Assembly: GCF_000188035.1 (NCBI RefSeq)
Contig: NZ_AEUY02000005.1
Location: forward strand, 310,001-374,000
Direction: 5' to 3'
Source: Streptococcus pseudoporcinus LQ 940-04
GTDB taxonomy: Bacteria > Bacillota > Bacilli > Lactobacillales > Streptococcaceae
DNA length: 64,000 nt
The notes beneath the pieces were generated by a model. It saw only the letters and a program-made list of their open reading frames with translations. It did no database searches and was not told the origin of the DNA. Positions 60,053 to 64,000 of the stretch are shown in pieces; within the stretch, counting starts at the first letter, position 1, and the number at the start of each line of letters is the position of its first letter. A program made the position numbers and the translations under genes.

Positions 60053-61212
60053 GGTTGTCCAATTTTTCTTCTACTTTTTAAAAGCAACAAAAGGCCTAAG
60101 GCTAAACTCAGCAATGCATAGATCAAATAAGGAAAAACAAGTGAGCTAGATAAGTATGAAAACACTTGTAATATTAAAGCCGCACCACCACCACCTATAT
60201 TACAGCCTAATAACACTAAAGTAGTCGCATTTGTTAGCTGATGTGAAGGTATCTTCTCCGAAATATGATGGAAAACATAGGTCACACCGACACTATAAAC
60301 AAATCCTGTCAGCAGGGCTCCAAGGGCAACTAGGAATAAACTGTTAGCTACCCATAAAATCAACATGCCAATACCTAGTGCAATGGCCACTATTGCCATT
60401 AAGGAATCCTTGAATCGAGCAAGAAGCCCACTGAAACTAAGGCCTGAAAAGATACCCATGAGCATCATCAAACTAAGGATTAAACTAGCTAAACCCGCTG
60501 AGCCAAGGCTATTGTGGGCAATGACAAGTGGTATCCGTAAGGTTATAGAAGTATTAACAACAATAACAAAGCCAGCATAAATAGCCATTCCAACAATCAT
60601 CAATAATTGTTTGGAATTTAAACGCTGATTAGCTATCTGTTTTTCTACTTTGGTAACCTCCGGAATTTTAGGGACAAACAAGAGATATAAGCCTAGGATA
60701 ATGAGAGCAAAGAAGTAAATGGCAAAAGCCTTAGACCAGCCAAAGCTGATTAAAAAACCTGCTAAAAAGGTGAAAACAGCTGCTCCTAAAACCTCTACTG
60801 AGCTTCTAAAGCCCAATAGTTTAATTTTTTCTTTACCTGTATACCGTTCACTAATGATATTAATAGCCTTGGCATTGATTAAGCCTATTCCCAACCCGAG
60901 TAATAGACGTGAGATGAAAACAATTGCATAAGACTGTGTCAACATTGGACTGCCTCCACCTAAAGCAATCAGCAAAAGCCCTAAAATAACTGTTTGTTTT
61001 TCATTTAATACCTTCCTCAAAAGGGGATTAGCTAATAAGACAGCTAAAATTGAAAAAGAAGAAAGCGAAAATAGGATACTCACATTTGATTCTATATAGC
61101 CCTGTTTTTCATAGAATGAAAGCATTTGAGGCAAGGCTGGCGCAACAGAAAATGGCGAAATCATCATCACAGAGAGACTTAATAAGCTCATTTTTTCTAA
61201 AAAAGATTTCAA
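60049..61212 (-). CDS. MFS transporter
   Basis: The 387-residue protein has twelve predicted membrane helices in two halves, with the MFS A-motif region between TM2 and TM3 (NPLLRKVLNEKQTVILG) and a polar central loop (about 195-215). It is divergent from a Crp/Fnr regulator 93 bp away, suggesting co-regulation. Efflux or nucleoside/sugar transport is possible; the substrate is not visible. Confidence 0.87.
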   Translation of the reverse strand: MKSFLEKMSLLSLSVMMISPFSVAPALPQMLSFYEKQGYIESNVSILFSLSSFSILAVLLANPLLRKVLNEKQTVILGLLLIALGGGSPMLTQSYAIVFISRLLLGLGIGLINAKAINIISERYTGKEKIKLLGFRSSVEVLGAAVFTFLAGFLISFGWSKAFAIYFFALIILGLYLLFVPKIPEVTKVEKQIANQRLNSKQLLMIVGMAIYAGFVIVVNTSITLRIPLVIAHNSLGSAGLASLILSLMMLMGIFSGLSFSGLLARFKDSLMAIVAIALGIGMLILWVANSLFLVALGALLTGFVYSVGVTYVFHHISEKIPSHQLTNATTLVLLGCNIGGGGAALILQVFSYLSSSLVFPYLIYALLSLALGLLLLLKSRRKIGQP

Positions 61213-61305
61213 ATAGGAAAACCGTCCTTTTTCTTGTTAATTTATCTTATCTTCAGTATAATCAATAGCAAGAAATAAAAATAGGACCTAGGTCATAAAT
61301 CCAAT

Positions 61306-61971
61306 ATGAAGACGATTACAAATAAAAAATTATTAAAAGAACTACTTAAAAAATATCACTTAGAAGAGTTTTTTCCTGAGGTTTTCTGGCCTGAACTACA
61401 ACTGGTTCTTTTTCAAAAAAATGACATTATCTGCCAACAAGGTCAGACCTTGACCTTTATTGGTTATGCCCTTGCTGGCAACATTAAAATTGTCAGACGT
61501 TTGTCTAATGGCAAGGAACATATCTTAGAAACCCATGCTAGACCTTGTTTGATAGGTGACATAGAATTATTGACTAACCAAAAAGCTGTTACTTCTGTCA
61601 TTGCTCTTGAAGAGACCTACCTGATTCAACTAAAGCACATTACTAAAAAAAAGTTATTAGCTAACCCTGAGTTCCTGTATCAAATCAGCCAAGAATTAGC
61701 TAAAAATTTTTACAAACAAAACATCAAGAGCACCCAAAACTTAAATTACACTGTCAAAGAAAGACTTGCAAAGCATATTCTAGAGAATCAAAAAGAGGGT
61801 TATTTCACGCTTGATTTGACCCTACTAGCTGATTCTTTTAGCACTAGCTACCGCCATCTACATCGTGTCATTGCTCAGCTTTTAGAAGCCAAAATCATAG
61901 AAAAAGTTTCCTTTAAATATTATCATATCCACTCCAAAGAAGCCTTAGAGGATTTAGCAGATTTAGATTAA
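61306..61971 (+). CDS. Crp/Fnr-family transcriptional regulator (YeiL-like)
   Basis: This 221-residue protein has a cyclic-nucleotide-binding fold (about 25-140: KNDIICQQGQTLTFIGYALAGNIKIVRRLSNGKEHILETHARPCLIGDIELL) and a C-terminal helix-turn-helix (LTLLADSFSTSYRHLHRVIAQLLEAKIIE). No iron-sulfur Cys cluster is visible, so it is not an Fnr oxygen sensor of the usual type. The divergent MFS gene is the obvious target candidate. The ribosome site before ATG 61306 is weak. Confidence 0.85.
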   Translation: MKTITNKKLLKELLKKYHLEEFFPEVFWPELQLVLFQKNDIICQQGQTLTFIGYALAGNIKIVRRLSNGKEHILETHARPCLIGDIELLTNQKAVTSVIALEETYLIQLKHITKKKLLANPEFLYQISQELAKNFYKQNIKSTQNLNYTVKERLAKHILENQKEGYFTLDLTLLADSFSTSYRHLHRVIAQLLEAKIIEKVSFKYYHIHSKEALEDLADLD

Positions 61972-62031
61972 AGATATGGAATCAGTTTTAGACATTTTCA
62001 CCCATTAACTAGGTAGTATTGGTCAACGCAA

Positions 62032-62060
62032 AAAAGAGCTCACAAGAGGCTCTTTTCCTT
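62032..62060 (+). terminator. Terminator after the Crp/Fnr gene
   Basis: AAAAGAGC/GCTCTTTT stem (62032-62039 with 62049-62056) with a short T-rich tail. Confidence 0.7.
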
Positions 62061-62226
62061 TGTCTTATTATCCTCTCTCTCTCAGTCAAGGATGATATTG
62101 TTTGGAGATAGTTTATTATAGCTAATCTCTTTTCTAGAAACAATACCTTTTTGTAAAAAAAAGAGATCGGTCAGCTACTTTTATTAACTTGTCTGTTAAA
62201 AACCGGACAAATTTCTAAAGCAATTC

Positions 62227-62559
62227 CTAAGCTACTCCTAGTACCCCTGAAAGTTGCTCAGATTGGATAATAACTTGATCTTTCCTTAAATCAAATTCAG
62301 CCATAATCAGTTCCTTCAAGGCATGATCATTAATTCTAGATTGCACAGAATAGGTCATCTGATTCCTTGATGCATTAACAATCTTAATTTTTTTCATGAC
62401 TTTAGGACTTTCCTTCAAATCAATTCCCTTAGTTACACCAACAAATCGGATCAGGTAGTTGTAGCCAAGTGCCTTTGTGACCCATAACTTAGCATCAATA
62501 GCAGAGTACACGGCAAAGGCCAAACAAGACCAGAATAAGATGATTAAAATGGTTTTCAT
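62227..62559 (-). CDS. Small membrane-anchored hypothetical protein, 110 aa
   Basis: I do not recognise this family. From ATG 62559 it has one N-terminal hydrophobic helix (TILIILFWSCLAFAVYSAI) and about 85 polar residues with alternating strand and helix (KIKIVNASRNQMTYSVQSRINDHALKELIMAEF). A TTG at 62592 is an alternative start. It is transcribed from a consensus promoter overlapped by a palindrome, so it is probably regulated. Confidence 0.65.
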   Translation of the reverse strand: MKTILIILFWSCLAFAVYSAIDAKLWVTKALGYNYLIRFVGVTKGIDLKESPKVMKKIKIVNASRNQMTYSVQSRINDHALKELIMAEFDLRKDQVIIQSEQLSGVLGVA

Positions 62560-62616
62560 ACGATTCACACTTTCTAAAGAAAGATACTTCAATTCAATTA
62601 GGGCTAAAGCAAGCCC

Positions 62617-62656
62617 ATTATAACCTTCTTTGAAAGCCTTGTCAATAAGACAAGGC
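62617..62656 (-). promoter_or_regulatory. Consensus promoter with palindromic operator
   Basis: TTGACA (62640-62645), 17-bp spacer, TATAAT (62617-62622) on the minus strand. A perfect 8-5-8 palindrome, GCCTTGTC-AATAA-GACAAGGC (62636-62656), covers the -35. No T run follows, so it is an operator candidate rather than a terminator. Confidence 0.7.
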
Positions 62657-62770
62657 CCGAGCTTAATCCTAATGATTTTCTTTTACAGCCTTATGAGTCA
62701 TCATATTTAATGTGTTTTTGAATTATTTAAGTTTTCTAGGGTATGCTTAGCCTTATTAAAGGAGACTTGT

Positions 62771-63427
62771 ATGTTCAAGAAACACTCATTTTTTGCTACT
62801 GCCCTATTTGTGATAAGCTTTCTATTCCTAACTATTGGGGTTTTGACCAATGCTTCAGTTATTCATTATTTAGATAATGCCCTCTTTAATCTTGTGGCAT
62901 TAACATACAGTCCCTGGCTAACTACTATCATGATCTACATTACTAGTATCGGTAGTCCTCTGATTGTGACCACTCTTGCTGTAGTTCTTTTTATTTTAAA
63001 TCGCCATAAAGGTAGAAAAACACTTATCCTATTCAGTTTTTACTTTAGCACAAGCGGCCTAGCACTCTTACTAAAACTTATTATCCACCGACAACGGCCA
63101 AGCTTTCAACTCTTTTCTGATACTGGTCTGAGCTTTCCCAGTGGCCATAGTATTTGCATGATTCTTCTGCTTTTAATTCTATTTAGCTTCCTAAGTCATC
63201 GCAAAGATATCTTCTCAACCTTAATCAAATATATGGCTAGCATCTGGACCTTCTTATTGTTAGTTTCCCGCATTTACCTCAGAGATCACTACCCAACCGA
63301 TATCCTCGCCTCAATAAGCCTAGCCATGGCCTCCTATTTTTTCATTAAAACCTTTGCTTTGGATAATAGTGCCGACGAAATTACCAGCAATCAAGGACAA
63401 AGTGTCCTATCGCAGAAGAAGTCGTGA
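62771..63427 (+). CDS. PAP2-family phosphatase, membrane
   Basis: The 218-residue protein has about six membrane helices and the three PAP2 motifs: KLIIHRQRPSF (KxxxxxxRP), SFPSGHS (PSGH) and SRIYLRDHYPTDI (SRxxxxxHxxxD). These enzymes dephosphorylate phosphatidic acid, phosphatidylglycerol phosphate or undecaprenyl pyrophosphate at the outer face of the membrane. GGAG lies 8 bases before the ATG. A TTGAAT/TATGCT promoter (18-bp spacer) is just upstream. Confidence 0.93.
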   Translation: MFKKHSFFATALFVISFLFLTIGVLTNASVIHYLDNALFNLVALTYSPWLTTIMIYITSIGSPLIVTTLAVVLFILNRHKGRKTLILFSFYFSTSGLALLLKLIIHRQRPSFQLFSDTGLSFPSGHSICMILLLLILFSFLSHRKDIFSTLIKYMASIWTFLLLVSRIYLRDHYPTDILASISLAMASYFFIKTFALDNSADEITSNQGQSVLSQKKS

Positions 63428-63491
63428 GCTCAGCTTTATAAATAACTTATTTTGTGATATAGTTATTCCATGAATAAATAAAGGAGTAATA

Positions 63492-64000
63492 ATGTCTGCA
63501 CAAGATAAAATAATAAAAGCTAGTCACATGATTACAATGGCTGATATCATCCGTGAAGGTAACCCAACTCTTAGACAAAAAGCCCAAGAAGTTGCGCTTC
63601 CCTTAAGTGATGAAGACATCATTCTAGGCGAAAAGATGATGCAATTTTTGAAGCATTCTCAAGATCCTGTGATGGCAGAAAAGTTAGATTTACGTGGTGG
63701 CGTTGGCTTAGCTGCCCCACAGTTAGATATTTCAAAACGGGTTATTGCTGTTCTAGTTCCTAATATGGAAGATAGTGAAGGCAACCCTCCAAAAGAAGCC
63801 TATAGTCTTCAAGAAGTGATGTATAATCCTAAGATTGTAGCACATTCCGTTCAAGATGCTGCTCTAGCAGAAGGTGAAGGTTGCCTATCAGTGGATCGTT
63901 TAATTGAAGGCTATGTGGTTCGCCATTCTCGTGTTACAGTTGATTACTATAACAAAGATGGTGAGAAACAGCGCATTAAATTGAAAGGTTATAATGCTAT
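63492..64000 (+). CDS. def: Peptide deformylase, 3' end beyond window
   Basis: The first 169 residues are visible. Motif I is GVGLAAPQL and motif II EGCLSVD; motif III (HEFDH) lies beyond the right edge. The long N-terminus ([16 protein letters not shown]) and insertions are typical of Gram-positive type 2 deformylases of about 204 residues. It removes formyl from N-terminal methionine. AAGGAG is 6 bases before the ATG. Confidence 0.96.
   Translation, partial: MSAQDKIIKASHMITMADIIREGNPTLRQKAQEVALPLSDEDIILGEKMMQFLKHSQDPVMAEKLDLRGGVGLAAPQLDISKRVIAVLVPNMEDSEGNPPKEAYSLQEVMYNPKIVAHSVQDAALAEGEGCLSVDRLIEGYVVRHSRVTVDYYNKDGEKQRIKLKGYNA

Overview
The window reads as the chromosome of a low-GC Gram-positive coccus, almost certainly a Streptococcus of the pyogenic group (uberis/iniae/pyogenes-like). 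I infer this from protein recognition only: delta subunit RpoE, LytST-LrgAB, FakA/YloU, Mini-RNase III, the pnp-cysE-cysS-mrnC-rlmB cluster and a Bacillus-type PDH complex. Most of it is core chromosome on the minus strand. I found no intact insertion sequence, prophage, ICE, CRISPR array, toxin-antitoxin pair or defence island, and I do not claim a wholly new system here.

Layout. 1-2940: end of a stomatin-like gene, fatty-acid kinase catalytic subunit fakA with its Asp23-like partner, and rpmB. 2979-5283: a beta-lactamase-fold serine hydrolase with a small companion gene, and a LysR regulator. 5280-13254: one apparent minus-strand operon pdhA-pdhB-pdhC-pdhD, a PTS-IIC-like membrane protein, phosphate butyryltransferase, and a butyrate kinase broken by one extra G. 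It would turn keto acids into acyl-CoA, acyl-phosphate and ATP. 13652-14793: fba and tRNA-Leu(AAG). 14847-19631: an alpha/beta hydrolase, lrgAB and lytST. 19699-24266: pyrG with a CTP-sensing attenuator, rpoE, a HAD hydrolase and tig. 24445-28069: mscS, a DUF436 protein, a vitamin ECF S-component, a pyridoxine/HMP kinase and truA. 28069-29418: aspartate kinase.

29487-34961 is a complete rRNA operon on the minus strand (16S, tRNA-Ala, 23S, 5S, tRNA-Asn, then tRNA-Arg) with two consensus promoters and both long processing stems. 35437-39404 is a plus-strand operon pairing an S-adenosylmethionine hydrolase with a complete ECF transporter. 39712-45005 is the most eroded stretch: an amidotransferase gene with an in-frame stop, a FemAB ligase, small hypothetical membrane proteins, and non-coding DNA that looks like gene relics.

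45018-54442 returns to core genes: rpsI-rplM with an L13 leader, a DegV/FakB protein, yacP, rlmB, a secreted protein, mrnC, cysS, cysE, an SseB-like protein and pnp with a structured leader. 54729-59195 is a cre-controlled sugar-acid PTS locus (regulator with fused EIIA, EIIB, EIIC, transaldolase-like aldolase) placed between pnp and rpsO. The window ends with rpsO, an MFS transporter and divergent Crp/Fnr regulator, a small membrane-anchored protein behind a palindromic operator, a PAP2 phosphatase and the start of def.

The features most worth a second look are two clean single-event gene breaks (buk, amidotransferase), several RNA control elements (pyrG, pnp, rplM, rpsO), unexplained palindromes at promoters, and the SAM-hydrolase/ECF pairing.
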